Assembly: GCF_013141865.1 (NCBI RefSeq)
Contig: NZ_RCST01000001.1
Location: 3,348,001 to 3,412,000, forward strand
Source: Methylomonas sp. ZR1
GTDB taxonomy: Bacteria > Pseudomonadota > Gammaproteobacteria > Methylococcales > Methylomonadaceae
DNA length: 64,000 bases
Reading direction: 5' to 3'
Shown here: one piece after another, positions 1-8,747 of the stretch
How positions within the stretch are numbered: position 1 is the stretch's first letter
Layout of the letters: every line of letters starts with the position of its first letter
The notes under the pieces: generated by a model
What the model was told of the DNA's origin: nothing
The model's database searches: none
Seen by the model: only the letters and a program-made list of their open reading frames with translations
Made by a program: the position numbers and the translations under genes

Positions 1-68
1 CCAGGTCCGAATTCCGGTACATCTTTTTTCAGCTGTTCAGCTTCCAATTCTTCAATAATTTTACTCAT
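1..68 (-). CDS. rplS: 50S ribosomal protein L19, 5' part only
   Basis: Only the first 22 codons lie inside the window; the gene runs off the left edge. The reverse strand from the ATG at 68-66 reads MSKIIEELEAEQLKK...DVPEFGPG, the typical start of L19, a protein at the 30S-50S interface. It follows trmD by 12 bases, giving the classic rpsP-rimM-trmD-rplS order. The fragment is too short for the usual tracks but position and sequence agree. Confidence 0.9.
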   Translation of the reverse strand, partial: MSKIIEELEAEQLKKDVPEFGP

Positions 69-80
69 AACCACACCCTA

Positions 81-821
81 TTAAACAACTTCAGTTCTAA
101 ATTCTTTCAACAAAGCATCCTGCTCTGCGCTTAACGTTACTTTTTCAAGCATATCCGGCCGCCTCGACCAAGTCCGCCCCAACGCTTGTTTCATCCTCCA
201 CCGCTTGATGTCGGCGTGATTTCCGCCGAGCAACACATCAGGGACGTCGCCAATATCGCTATGCTCGGGTCGCGTGTAATGCGGGCAATCCAACAGTCCA
301 TCAAAATGCGAATCTTGTTTAGCAGATTCATCGTCACCAAGTACGCCAGGAATTAACCTGGTAACCGCGTCGATTACTATCAAGGCTGCCAGCTCGCCAC
401 CGCTGATGACATAATCGCCCAGCGACCATTCTTCGTCGCAAGCATGCTGGATAAAACGCTCGTCTATACCTTCATAACGACCGGATACGAGGATCAATTG
501 ATCGTAGCGACTCGCATCCAGCAACAACTCTTGACTAAGCAAACGACCCTGCGGACTCAAGCAAATTACTTTGCGGTTAACCAAGACATTATGCTGTTTG
601 GCTGCATCCACTGCGTCGAGCAAAGGTTGGCATTTCATCACCATGCCCGGCCCGCCACCATAAGGTCTATCATCGACGGTCCGGTGTTTATCGAGCGTGT
701 AATCGCGGGGATTCCAAACCGACAAACCGACCAAGCCTCGTTCAATCGCCCTGCCGGTTACTCCGTAACTAGCGGCATCGGATACCATCTCAGGGAAGAG
801 ACTGATAACATCAAAACGCAT
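81..821 (-). CDS. trmD: tRNA (guanine-37-N1)-methyltransferase TrmD
   Basis: Uses S-adenosylmethionine to methylate G37 beside the anticodon, which limits frameshifting; a cytoplasmic SPOUT-fold homodimer. The 246-residue product has the N-terminal [11 protein letters not shown] block, knot segments LSPQG (about 88), [10 protein letters not shown] (about 113) and [11 protein letters not shown] (about 133), and the DCPHYTRP segment. The frame is open nine codons further upstream, to 848, but that would overlap rimM; the ATG at 821 gives the conserved family N-terminus and leaves an 8-base gap. Third gene of the rpsP operon. Confidence 0.95.
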   Translation of the reverse strand: MRFDVISLFPEMVSDAASYGVTGRAIERGLVGLSVWNPRDYTLDKHRTVDDRPYGGGPGMVMKCQPLLDAVDAAKQHNVLVNRKVICLSPQGRLLSQELLLDASRYDQLILVSGRYEGIDERFIQHACDEEWSLGDYVISGGELAALIVIDAVTRLIPGVLGDDESAKQDSHFDGLLDCPHYTRPEHSDIGDVPDVLLGGNHADIKRWRMKQALGRTWSRRPDMLEKVTLSAEQDALLKEFRTEVV

Positions 822-829
822 GCCTTTAG

Positions 830-1339
830 TTAAAAGTCCGGATCCCAATCGACGAGAATCAAGCCTTCGTCAAGATCAATTTTTAAAACAGTACTCTGCT
901 GCAAAAACGGAATCAGACGCTCTAACTCCCCGTCAACTACGACCAAAACATCGTTAGCACCGGTTTCCAACAAATGATCAACTTTACCTAATTGGCAACC
1001 CTCTAGATTGCGTACTTCCAACCCAATCAGATCCGCCCAATAATATTCGCCATCGCTCGCTTTGGGTAATTGTTGCTTGCGAATCAAAATATCCGCGCCC
1101 ATCAACCCTGCTGCGACATCTCTGTCAGTAATATCTTGCAACTCTGCGACGACCAAACTGCCTTGCCGCCGACCTCCAAGCAATTTAACTTCGTGGAAGT
1201 GGCTATTTTTTCGCAGAATCCATGGGGAATACTGCAATATGTTTTCACGGGGATCTGTGAAGGAATAGACTTTTACCCATCCTTTTACACCAAAAACGCC
1301 GGACACTTGGCCGACGTTCAAAAAATCCCCTTCTGACAA
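830..1339 (-). CDS. rimM: 16S rRNA processing protein RimM
   Basis: Assembly factor that binds S19 and helps mature the 30S head. The 169-residue protein shows the N-terminal RimM barrel ([16 protein letters not shown] near residue 8) and a C-terminal PRC-barrel ([25 protein letters not shown]). Length is normal for the family. It lies between rpsP and trmD, 8 bases from each, as in most gammaproteobacteria, and is probably cotranscribed from the promoter upstream of rpsP. Confidence 0.95.
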   Translation of the reverse strand: MSEGDFLNVGQVSGVFGVKGWVKVYSFTDPRENILQYSPWILRKNSHFHEVKLLGGRRQGSLVVAELQDITDRDVAAGLMGADILIRKQQLPKASDGEYYWADLIGLEVRNLEGCQLGKVDHLLETGANDVLVVVDGELERLIPFLQQSTVLKIDLDEGLILVDWDPDF

Positions 1340-1347
1340 AGCTAAAA

Positions 1348-1599
1348 TTAAGCGGCTGCTTTATCGGCGTCTTTAATCAATCTAGCGACGCGATCAGTAG
1401 GTTGCGCTCCATTGGCTTTCCAGTATTGGACTCGTTCGCTATCCAATACCAATCTTTGCTCACCACCGCGAGCTAAAGGATTGAAAAAACCTACGCGCTC
1501 AATGTAACGACCATCGCGACTGCTTCTGCTGTCGGTAACAACAACATGATAGAAAGGACGATTCTTAGCGCCGCCTCTGGACAAACGAATGCTTACCAT
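1348..1599 (-). CDS. rpsP: 30S ribosomal protein S16
   Basis: Small 30S subunit protein needed for early assembly. The 83-residue sequence begins [20 protein letters not shown] and contains [14 protein letters not shown] and GAQPTDRV, all diagnostic of S16. It is the first gene of the rpsP-rimM-trmD-rplS operon; an AAGG-type ribosome-binding site precedes the ATG and a plausible sigma-70 promoter lies about 45 bases upstream. Confidence 0.97.
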   Translation of the reverse strand: MVSIRLSRGGAKNRPFYHVVVTDSRSSRDGRYIERVGFFNPLARGGEQRLVLDSERVQYWKANGAQPTDRVARLIKDADKAAA

Positions 1600-1643
1600 T
1601 TGGATACCTTAAATAACATTGAATCAAAAAACTTAATCAAACT

Positions 1644-1671
1644 ATTCTACGCGATTTTTACAATAAGTGAA
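1644..1671 (-). promoter_or_regulatory. putative sigma-70 promoter of the rpsP operon
   Basis: On the minus strand a TTCACT box (1671-1666) and a TAGAAT box (1649-1644) are separated by 16 bases, in the 88-base gap between ffh and rpsP. The -10 matches consensus at five of six bases and the -35 at four of six. It would give a leader of roughly 40 bases before rpsP. Inferred from pattern and position only. Confidence 0.5.
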
Positions 1672-1687
1672 GGACAAATTACGACAA

Positions 1688-3043
1688 TCACATTCTCATG
1701 CCGCGCATATTGCTCTTCAAACCGCGCATCATGTTGGCGATATTCCCTTTGCTGAATTTTTTCATCATCTTTTCCATCATTTGATGCTGCTTCAACACAC
1801 GATTTACAGCTTGCAAATCCAAGCCGCAACCATCGGCGATACGCTGCTTCCGACCGCCTTTAATCAGATCGGGAAAACGCCGCTCTTGTTTGGTCATTGA
1901 GTTGATTACGGCAATCTGATGCGCCAGATCTTTGTCGTTGACTTTATCCTTAATATCTTTGGGCACTCCGCCCATACCCGGCAGCTTATCCATCATCGCG
2001 CCAAGCCCGCCCATATTCTGCATTTGTTCAAGCTGCTCCTTCAGATCGTTCAAATCGAAGCTTTTGCCTTTTTGCAGCTTTTTGGCTAATTGCTCGGCCT
2101 TTTTTTTGTCGACATTTTGCTCGATATTCTCAATCAGCGACAACATGTCGCCCATACCGAGAATACGCGAAGCCAACCGATCAGGATAGAAAGGCTCTAA
2201 GGCATCGGTTTTTTCGCCGACACCGATAAACTTAATCGGCTTGCCGGTTATATGCCGAATGGAAAGCGCCGCTCCGCCTCGCGCGTCGCCGTCGGCCTTG
2301 GTCAGAATGACACCGGTCAATGGCAAGGCATCATGAAAAGCCTTGGCAGTGTTTGCAGCATCTTGACCGGTCATACTATCAACCACAAATAAGGTCTCAA
2401 TCGGCTTGATTGCGGCGTGCAAAGCTTTGATCTCTGCCATCATCTCGTCATCGACATGCAAACGTCCGGCGGTGTCGACAATTACCACATCTAAAAATTG
2501 GCGCTTTGCTGCATCTATAGCCCTGTTGACAATATCGACAGGATTTTCGCTGACATCGCTTTCGAAAAATTTTAATCCAACATCGGCGGCCAACGTCTCC
2601 AATTGCTTAATCGCGGCAGGACGATAAACGTCAACACTCACCACGCCTACCTTTTTCTTTTTCTTTTCTTTTAGATGGCGACCTAATTTTGCCACCGTAG
2701 TCGTTTTACCCGCGCCCTGAAGACCTGCCATCAATACGATTGCCGGCGGATTAATGCGTAAATTCAGCTCTTCGTTAGCCGAACCCATCACTTTGACAAG
2801 TTCGGACTGCACCACTTTGATCATCGCCTGCCCAGGCGTCAAACTGGTTTGCACTTCCTGACCCAACGCGCGCTGAGTAACTTGATCGATAAAATCGGTC
2901 ACCACCGGCAAAGCAACATCGGCTTCCAGCAAAGCCATTCTTACTTCGCGCATGGTGTCCTGGATATTGCTCTCGGTCAGACGACCTTGGCCTTTAATTT
3001 TTTTTAGTGTGCCACTGAGGCGATCAGATAAATTATCAAACAT
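1688..3043 (-). CDS. ffh: signal recognition particle protein Ffh (SRP54)
   Basis: GTPase that binds signal sequences on nascent chains with 4.5S RNA and delivers them to FtsY and SecYEG. The 451-residue protein has an N helical domain, a G domain with GLQGAGKTTT (about 107), DVYRPAAIKQL, DTAGRLHVD and TKADGDARGG, then a methionine-rich M domain ending MRGLKSNMRGMRM. Length is normal. It lies just upstream of rpsP, as in Escherichia coli, and diverges from a CcsA-family gene, also a conserved gammaproteobacterial arrangement. Confidence 0.97.
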   Translation of the reverse strand: MFDNLSDRLSGTLKKIKGQGRLTESNIQDTMREVRMALLEADVALPVVTDFIDQVTQRALGQEVQTSLTPGQAMIKVVQSELVKVMGSANEELNLRINPPAIVLMAGLQGAGKTTTVAKLGRHLKEKKKKKVGVVSVDVYRPAAIKQLETLAADVGLKFFESDVSENPVDIVNRAIDAAKRQFLDVVIVDTAGRLHVDDEMMAEIKALHAAIKPIETLFVVDSMTGQDAANTAKAFHDALPLTGVILTKADGDARGGAALSIRHITGKPIKFIGVGEKTDALEPFYPDRLASRILGMGDMLSLIENIEQNVDKKKAEQLAKKLQKGKSFDLNDLKEQLEQMQNMGGLGAMMDKLPGMGGVPKDIKDKVNDKDLAHQIAVINSMTKQERRFPDLIKGGRKQRIADGCGLDLQAVNRVLKQHQMMEKMMKKFSKGNIANMMRGLKSNMRGMRM

Positions 3044-3169
3044 AGCTGCGTCTTTATTTTTCTAGGGTTCCGGCGGATGTCTGCCAACACAAACGGATTA
3101 CAACAATTGGTCTGCTTAGTTTAACATAACCGAATCGCAACACCTTTTGATTATTCCCCTGCCATCGCC

Positions 3170-3967
3170 ATGTACACCACACCCGTCGGCCTATTTTCGA
3201 TATTAAGCTATGCGATTGCCGCAACATTGATCGTTAAAGAAATTTTTGGCGCCAAACAGCACCGGCTATCCATGCAACTGGCTTGGCTTGGCGCAGGCTT
3301 GCATTGCGCCTACACCGTCTTAAACGTACAAAACCATGACGGATTCAACTTCAGTTTTTTCAGTACCGCATCGCTGGCAGGCTTGGTTATTTGCCTTCTG
3401 CTGTTAATTGCCTCGCTGGACAAACCTGTGGCAAAACTGGGCGTGTTGATTTTTCCAGTCGCTGCAGCCATGCTGGCTTTAGATATTCATTATCCAGCTA
3501 CGCCACGCCTGCTTGTGAACCACAACTGGCAGATGAGCACTCACATACTGACATCGATATTGGCATTCAGCCTTTTAAATATCGCTGCCTTACAAGCCAT
3601 TTTATTGGCCGTTCAGGATCAACAATTGCGTCATCGCCACCCCAAACGCTTTATGTTGGCTTTACCACCTTTGCAAGCCATGGAATCACTGTTGTTTCAA
3701 ATGATTGCAACGGGATTACTGTTTTTGACCGCGTCCTTGGTCACCGGCTTCTTTTTCGTAGAGGATTTATTTGCGCAGCATTTGGTTCATAAAACCGTAC
3801 TATCGATACTGGCCTGGATAATTTTTTCCGCACTACTGTTCGGCAGGATTCGCTATGGCTGGCGTGGGCAAAGCGCAATTCAGTGGACCCTCATAGGCTT
3901 TACTTCATTATTATTAGCCTATTTCGGCAGTAAATTGGTTTTGGAATTGATATTGAAAAAAGTTTGA
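3170..3967 (+). CDS. cytochrome c assembly (CcsA/YpjD) family membrane protein
   Basis: An integral membrane protein of 265 residues with about eight hydrophobic segments, matching the CcsA/YpjD (CytC_asm) family usually found divergent from ffh. A histidine in LVNHNWQMSTHILTS (about residues 114-128) and the C-terminal HKTVLSILAW segment resemble conserved family histidines. The canonical WWD haem-handling motif of true CcsA is not evident, so a direct role in cytochrome c maturation is not established. The family assignment is firm because of the ffh neighbour; the biochemical role is uncertain. Confidence 0.8.
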   Translation: MYTTPVGLFSILSYAIAATLIVKEIFGAKQHRLSMQLAWLGAGLHCAYTVLNVQNHDGFNFSFFSTASLAGLVICLLLLIASLDKPVAKLGVLIFPVAAAMLALDIHYPATPRLLVNHNWQMSTHILTSILAFSLLNIAALQAILLAVQDQQLRHRHPKRFMLALPPLQAMESLLFQMIATGLLFLTASLVTGFFFVEDLFAQHLVHKTVLSILAWIIFSALLFGRIRYGWRGQSAIQWTLIGFTSLLLAYFGSKLVLELILKKV

Positions 3968-4010
3968 CCCTTTAAAAATAGCCCGAGACCACGCAGCACC
4001 ACATCCGCAG

Positions 4011-6506
4011 TTAAAATCCAGCGGAAACCAACGCAGCCTTCATGGTGAGAGCAACTTCCAGATCAGGCTTTTGAGCCAAAATATAATCCAGCATCATGAT
4101 AGCCGCATCATAGATTCCTTGCTCCGTATACAAGTTAGCCAATTTTATTTGCGCCAACGTATCGCTGGGGAATTGACCGATGTAATTATTGTAGGCGTCT
4201 ATAGCGACCATCACATCGCCATGCAGCCTTTGCATTTCCGCATATAAGGGTAAGTAGACGGGATTCAATTGCGACAAACACTGTAACGCTAAATTGGCGG
4301 TATGAGCGTCATCGCTATCGATACCGATATCCGCAATTCTTATCAGAGCCTGCTCTACCAACACACCACCACCGTCAACAATTTGTCGATATGCATCCAG
4401 CGCCTGGGCCGATGCGTGTTGCAATTCGGCCAAGTAACCAGTAATCAAATGGTGATACGGCTCAACCGCCTGCTGATCCTGATGCTTACTCAGACAAATC
4501 AGCAAATCACTCAATTCTTCGATTTTTTTATGCTTGAATAACAAGCCCGCCCTTTGCTTTAGACTTGAAAGATTTCCCTGGCTTTTGGCCTTCGCAAAAT
4601 GCCGAGTATGTTTATCATGAACAATATCTAAGAAGCGTTTTTCAAAATCGGAAAATTGAGCCCGAACATCTACCGGCACCTCAGCAGCAGTAACTTTCCA
4701 CAATCTTACGCGCCCAAAACTTCTGTCTTTTCGATATTGCTCCATTATCAAACCAAAATCCGGCACATCCGCATATTCCTGTTGCCTGGCCTTAACTCTT
4801 TCGACAGCGTCATCCAACAAACACATCAATTTTGCTGCACCTTCCCGATAGGCGTCATAGAAAACATTGCCAAGTTGCTTGGCTTCTTCAGCACTCCATG
4901 CCTCATCGTTAAATGCCTTCGTCAACTTTATAAAACTTCTGATACCAAAGCTTTTTACCAACTTGCTGTAATGCCTATGTTCTCGCTTAAACTTCTTCTC
5001 GATCTGATCCAGTCTTTTTTTATCCTTATAGTTTCCAATGACCCCATCGGCACTATACATCTCGTCGTTGATACGGCGCGCATTCTCCGCCAGACGGGCA
5101 ATTCCTTTGATCTGAAATTGGGCGCGCCCCAACTCATCAAGAATTTGTTTGTGATATTTACTATGTTCAGCAGATTCGCTAACGCGCTCGGCTACGATTT
5201 CAGCCACATTAATGGAGCCACCCCCAAATTCAATTTCGGATATGGGTAAATACTCGATATTTTCGACTTTGGCAGAACCACCGGAAATATTGAAAATCCG
5301 ACATCCCATGCCAGACAACTGTTTCGCCTGAAAACCCAGCGAGAGAATAGCCTGTGAAAAGTCGCAACTAGTAGGCGCCATAAATCCGGCATTTGTCTCT
5401 ACTTGCAACGATGTCAAATTAAAGCGTGGCCCGGCCAGTTGCTCGTCGCTACCGGTGGCGTGAGTGAAGCCTTCCCTGGTGAAGCATAAGTCTACGCCGG
5501 CGAGCACCATTCTTTTGAAGCCAAAATGATACGCCACACTCAGCGCAGTATTGGTCACGGTCGGACCCGCACTGCCAATATTCGCTACATTCAGTGGCGA
5601 CGGCCAAGGCAGTCGCGGACCAAGATAGAACCCAAGACCATGCCATTGGTTAACTAAAGTGGGGACAGCGTGGTAGGAATAGACAAAAATCGGCTTGCTG
5701 CTGAACTCAAGCATTTCCTTGCTGATATCAAAGCTCAGATCAGTCGGATCCACCGAAAACACAAAATCCGGCTCGATATTGGCTTGTAATAACTGGCGAG
5801 AAATTCTGGAAACCGCAAAAACCACAACGTCGTTCCGATGCGATCTGAGCCATGGTAAAACCTCATCAAGCGAGGGACCACCCGCCAAAATTAATACCGT
5901 CTTATCGACAAAGGCCTTTTCCAGCACTTTTGCCGGCCGTTGGTTATCGGCTAGGTTAATAATCTGTCTAGCAATAAACGCCTCGCTACCCAGCTCGACG
6001 CTAATTTGCCAATGCAGTTGCGATAGAACTTCCGTGATATGCCAACTTAGCTCTGCATACTCCTCTATATAATCGTCTTGCGCACAAATTGCATTGTAGG
6101 AGCGTACTGCGTTGATATACAAATAGTCGTTTATTTTGAAATTTTTAATAGCCTCCGGCCATTGCTCCAAACCAACACACAGAATCTTCTCATCCAAGCC
6201 ATCAAGCAATTGGTTTTGTTTTAAAGCCTGCAAAACACCTTCCGGCTCAATGAAGAGGTAGCGCGTACCCTTTGGTAAAAACTTGCTTTGCAAGTATTTT
6301 GGCAATAACCCTGAATCCGTGCCGATAACCACATTAAGCGTATCTTCTGCAAACAGATCCTTACCAAACTTCGCGTCAAACAATACTCCAGCACTCACTC
6401 TATCGAAGCTGTTTCTATTCAGGTTGAAAAAATATTTTTCACCAAAATTATTTACGCTTATTGGCCCTAAGTCATATTGTCTCACCTGATCAAGTTCATC
6501 ATCCAT
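4011..6506 (-). CDS. Maf-type (DUF115/MptE-like) flagellin glycosyltransferase with TPR tail
   Basis: Motility-associated factors add nonulosonic acids to flagellin in Campylobacter, Aeromonas and others. This 831-residue protein has an N-terminal segment with VIGTDSG and LFIEPE (about 59-88), the DUF115 core with AGGPSLDE (208-215), DFVFSVDPTD (247-256), GPTVTNTALS (314-323) and AGVDLCFTREG (336-346), and a C-terminal stretch from about 640 that looks like TPR helices. It lies directly downstream of a flagellin gene and near a complete legionaminic-acid operon, so transfer of legionaminic acid to flagellin before export is the natural inference. Donor specificity is not readable from sequence. 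Confidence 0.85.
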   Translation of the reverse strand: MDDELDQVRQYDLGPISVNNFGEKYFFNLNRNSFDRVSAGVLFDAKFGKDLFAEDTLNVVIGTDSGLLPKYLQSKFLPKGTRYLFIEPEGVLQALKQNQLLDGLDEKILCVGLEQWPEAIKNFKINDYLYINAVRSYNAICAQDDYIEEYAELSWHITEVLSQLHWQISVELGSEAFIARQIINLADNQRPAKVLEKAFVDKTVLILAGGPSLDEVLPWLRSHRNDVVVFAVSRISRQLLQANIEPDFVFSVDPTDLSFDISKEMLEFSSKPIFVYSYHAVPTLVNQWHGLGFYLGPRLPWPSPLNVANIGSAGPTVTNTALSVAYHFGFKRMVLAGVDLCFTREGFTHATGSDEQLAGPRFNLTSLQVETNAGFMAPTSCDFSQAILSLGFQAKQLSGMGCRIFNISGGSAKVENIEYLPISEIEFGGGSINVAEIVAERVSESAEHSKYHKQILDELGRAQFQIKGIARLAENARRINDEMYSADGVIGNYKDKKRLDQIEKKFKREHRHYSKLVKSFGIRSFIKLTKAFNDEAWSAEEAKQLGNVFYDAYREGAAKLMCLLDDAVERVKARQQEYADVPDFGLIMEQYRKDRSFGRVRLWKVTAAEVPVDVRAQFSDFEKRFLDIVHDKHTRHFAKAKSQGNLSSLKQRAGLLFKHKKIEELSDLLICLSKHQDQQAVEPYHHLITGYLAELQHASAQALDAYRQIVDGGGVLVEQALIRIADIGIDSDDAHTANLALQCLSQLNPVYLPLYAEMQRLHGDVMVAIDAYNNYIGQFPSDTLAQIKLANLYTEQGIYDAAIMMLDYILAQKPDLEVALTMKAALVSAGF

Positions 6507-6612
6507 TTGCTACTTCTTGATTAAAGTTTACGGAATCTCACTAGCGATGTATCAGCTTAGCATTCCTTTATTCAAATACACCGTGAATTCAGACTAAATT
6601 CTGCGGCTACTT

Positions 6613-7467
6613 TTATTTCAATAGCTGCAATACGCCTTGGGTTACCTGATTAGCCTGAGCCAACATTGCCGTACCGGCCTGCTGCAGAATCTGACTGCGG
6701 CTTAAATTCGCAGTTTCGGCAGCGAAATCGGCGTCCATGATCCGCGAACGTGCAGAGCTTTGATTTTCAATAGAAGATTGCAGATTCGATATAGTGGTGG
6801 AAAACCGATTTTGAATTGCACCTAAATTCGAACGAAATGTATCGATTCTTCTGATTGCCGTATCAATAGCGTTGATTGCTGAGCGCACATTTCCCGAGGT
6901 AGCCGCTGATCCAATTGAATGCTTGTTTCCAAAAAGCGCGCTTAAACTTGTCACAGCCAGCAGATCGGATACGGTAACCGATATTTGATTGTCTGCCGCC
7001 GTGTTAGCGCCAATTTGAAAGTTCGCATTCTTTAAAGAACCGTTTAGAATTTTTTTGCCGTTGAATTCAGTGTTTTGAATAATCCTTTTAACCTCTGCAC
7101 CCAATTGCTTAAATTCGGTATGAAGCTTTTGCCTATCTTCACCGCTAACAGCCGCTCTGTTGGCCGCCTGAATTGCTAAATCCCTCATCCTTTGCAACGT
7201 TTCAGTGATTGTACCCATCCCAGCTTCCGCAGTTTGCGCCATGGAGATACCGTCGTTGGCATTGCGCATAGCAACAGTCATACCGCGAATTTGCGATGTC
7301 ATCCGGTCGGCAATCGCCAAACCGGCGGCATCGTCTTTAGCACTGTTGACTCTGAGACCTGATGATAAGCGCTCCATAGACATTTGCAGGCTATCGTTAG
7401 TCCGCGTCAGAAACTTCTGACTATTCAATGACGCGATGTTTGTATTGATGACCATTGATGATGGCAT
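6613..7467 (-). CDS. flagellin (downstream copy)
   Basis: Filament subunit secreted through the flagellar type III apparatus. The 284-residue protein has the conserved N-terminal D0/D1 region ([33 protein letters not shown]) and C-terminal D1/D0 region (SRIMDADFAAETANLSRSQI, MLAQANQ), with a very short variable centre at about 150-205. The start at 7467 is backed by GGGAG seven bases upstream; the usual MVINTN begins five codons later. It resembles the flagellin at 10.7-11.5 kb but differs mainly in the centre. The Maf gene follows after 106 bases. Confidence 0.95.
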   Translation of the reverse strand: MPSSMVINTNIASLNSQKFLTRTNDSLQMSMERLSSGLRVNSAKDDAAGLAIADRMTSQIRGMTVAMRNANDGISMAQTAEAGMGTITETLQRMRDLAIQAANRAAVSGEDRQKLHTEFKQLGAEVKRIIQNTEFNGKKILNGSLKNANFQIGANTAADNQISVTVSDLLAVTSLSALFGNKHSIGSAATSGNVRSAINAIDTAIRRIDTFRSNLGAIQNRFSTTISNLQSSIENQSSARSRIMDADFAAETANLSRSQILQQAGTAMLAQANQVTQGVLQLLK

Positions 7468-7499
7468 GATCGTTCTCCCGGTTGATACTAAATGGAATA

Positions 7500-7515
7500 G
7501 GCATTATTGCCGCCA
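7500..7515 (-). promoter_or_regulatory. possible sigma-54 promoter before the downstream flagellin
   Basis: The minus strand reads TGGCGGCAATAATGCC, with GG and GC separated by ten bases as in a -24/-12 element, about 35 bases before the flagellin start. TGGC and TGC match the consensus but the bases next to them do not. No convincing sigma-28 box was found here. Weak, pattern-only call. Confidence 0.25.
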
Positions 7516-8013
7516 CTAAACATCAATCACTTTTCATGCCAATGTATAAAAATCCCTTTTAAATTCAATAATTAAAAAAATAATACGCTATTAGCATCAT
7601 CAAGAACGGCTAAAACACACCCGATCAAAGGCCGTTTCGCCAATTAAACAGCCTTAAGCCAATTAGAACGACATTTTTTTGACTCGCCCCTCCGAAATAC
7701 TTTACCTAGAAGAACCACATACCAAACGCCGCCAATAAAAATACAAAATATTAAATTAAATCAACAACATACATAAACACACATAACTTAAGGATCGCTA
7801 TTTCAATATACGACAGGATTACAAAAACGTCGAAGAATGCTGCAAGCTGAAATCAGGCAAACAATTGAGAACCTTAGAAGAACACACGGAGGTGCGGCAT
7901 TTCATTGCCGCCAGAACAACAATCAAGAAATTAAGGGGTATATCGATACGCTGAACAGCGTGTTGGAACGGGATGACCCGGGGGAAAACGGGGATAAGTC
8001 TGAATCAGATGAC
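7516..8013. other. AT-rich intergenic region between fliT and the downstream flagellin
   Basis: About 500 bases without a convincing gene. It is strongly AT-rich near 7550-7780. A perfect six-base inverted repeat GCGGCA/TGCCGC with a six-base loop lies at 7894-7911. Just after fliT there is a TAAG/CTTA hairpin-like element with TCTG/CAGA inside it. Two plus-strand frames stay open here (about 7792-7950 without a start codon, and 7837-8064), but neither resembles a known protein; they may be chance or eroded sequence. Confidence 0.6.
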
Positions 8014-8346
8014 TTAGTAACTGTTATAAGCCTGCATTGCCTTGCGGCCGCGATCCAAGACTGATTGCTGAGCAGCCGAGAGCGACTTTTGCTCTTCGAT
8101 ATAAGAAATAAAAACCGCATCCTGCTCAAGCATCGACTGAGCTGCTTGCTTGACAAGTAGTTTTTTATGCTCGGGTAAGGACGCTACGCCCGCAAAAAAC
8201 TGTTCTAAACAAACTTGCCTTTTATCCAAAATATCAGCCAGACCCTCCCATTCCGCCTTTAGTATGCACTCTTGGATATTGTCGGCAAAACCTTGTAATT
8301 GTTGCTGCCACTCCAAGAACTTAGGATCCGGGAAATCAAGAGACAT
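8014..8346 (-). CDS. fliT: flagellar export chaperone FliT-like protein
   Basis: FliT proteins bind the filament cap protein FliD before export. This 110-residue, mostly helical protein is poorly conserved, as is normal for FliT, and is assigned mainly by position: its ATG overlaps the fliS stop by one base (TGATG), giving fliD-fliS-fliT. It contains WQQQLQGFADNIQ and LEQFFAGVASL in helical stretches. Nothing suggests another function. Confidence 0.75.
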   Translation of the reverse strand: MSLDFPDPKFLEWQQQLQGFADNIQECILKAEWEGLADILDKRQVCLEQFFAGVASLPEHKKLLVKQAAQSMLEQDAVFISYIEEQKSLSAAQQSVLDRGRKAMQAYNSY

Positions 8347-8732
8347 CAGGCAATCGCATCCCAGGCTTCTTTGACGTCTTTCATCAATACAGTTACCTCG
8401 TTTAATATGTCCTCGCTGTTTTCACTGCTTGCCTGTAACAGCCGAAAGTTGATGTAATCGTACAATTGGCGAAGATTGACGGCAATTTCGCCACCCTGCT
8501 CTAGGTCAAGCACCTCATTCAGACCACCAACTATGCCAATTGCCTTGGATATATAGATACTTTTCGCTTCCATATCCCCGTGAGTAATTGCACCTTTAGC
8601 AGAATTGATTCGAGCCAAGAACCCTTCCATCAACATTTGAATCAGCCGATGGGGAGATTCCTCGCCAAAATTGCTGGAGGTATGGACCTCTGCGTATTGT
8701 CTAGCGCCTTTTCTATGAGCATCAACGTACAT
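8346..8732 (-). CDS. fliS: flagellar export chaperone FliS
   Basis: Binds the C-terminus of flagellin in the cytoplasm and stops premature polymerisation. The 128-residue protein shows the family pattern: Tyr-rich N-terminus ending QYAEV, SPHRLIQMLMEGFLARINSA, ISKAIGIVGGLNEVLD and VNLRQLYDYINFRLLQAS. Length is normal. It lies 15 bases downstream of fliD and is coupled to fliT through overlapping stop and start. Confidence 0.93.
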   Translation of the reverse strand: MYVDAHRKGARQYAEVHTSSNFGEESPHRLIQMLMEGFLARINSAKGAITHGDMEAKSIYISKAIGIVGGLNEVLDLEQGGEIAVNLRQLYDYINFRLLQASSENSEDILNEVTVLMKDVKEAWDAIA

Positions 8733-8747
8733 GGGAAAACCTCTTCA

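Noticed and set aside
7678..7704. sigma-28-like site upstream of the downstream flagellin
   Set aside because: ATACTTTA resembles a reversed -35 box but the matching -10 box is only half correct.
7837..8064. 75-codon plus-strand open frame between flagellin and fliT
   Set aside because: Runs antisense into fliT, has a weak ribosome-binding site and resembles nothing I know; treated as chance or eroded sequence.
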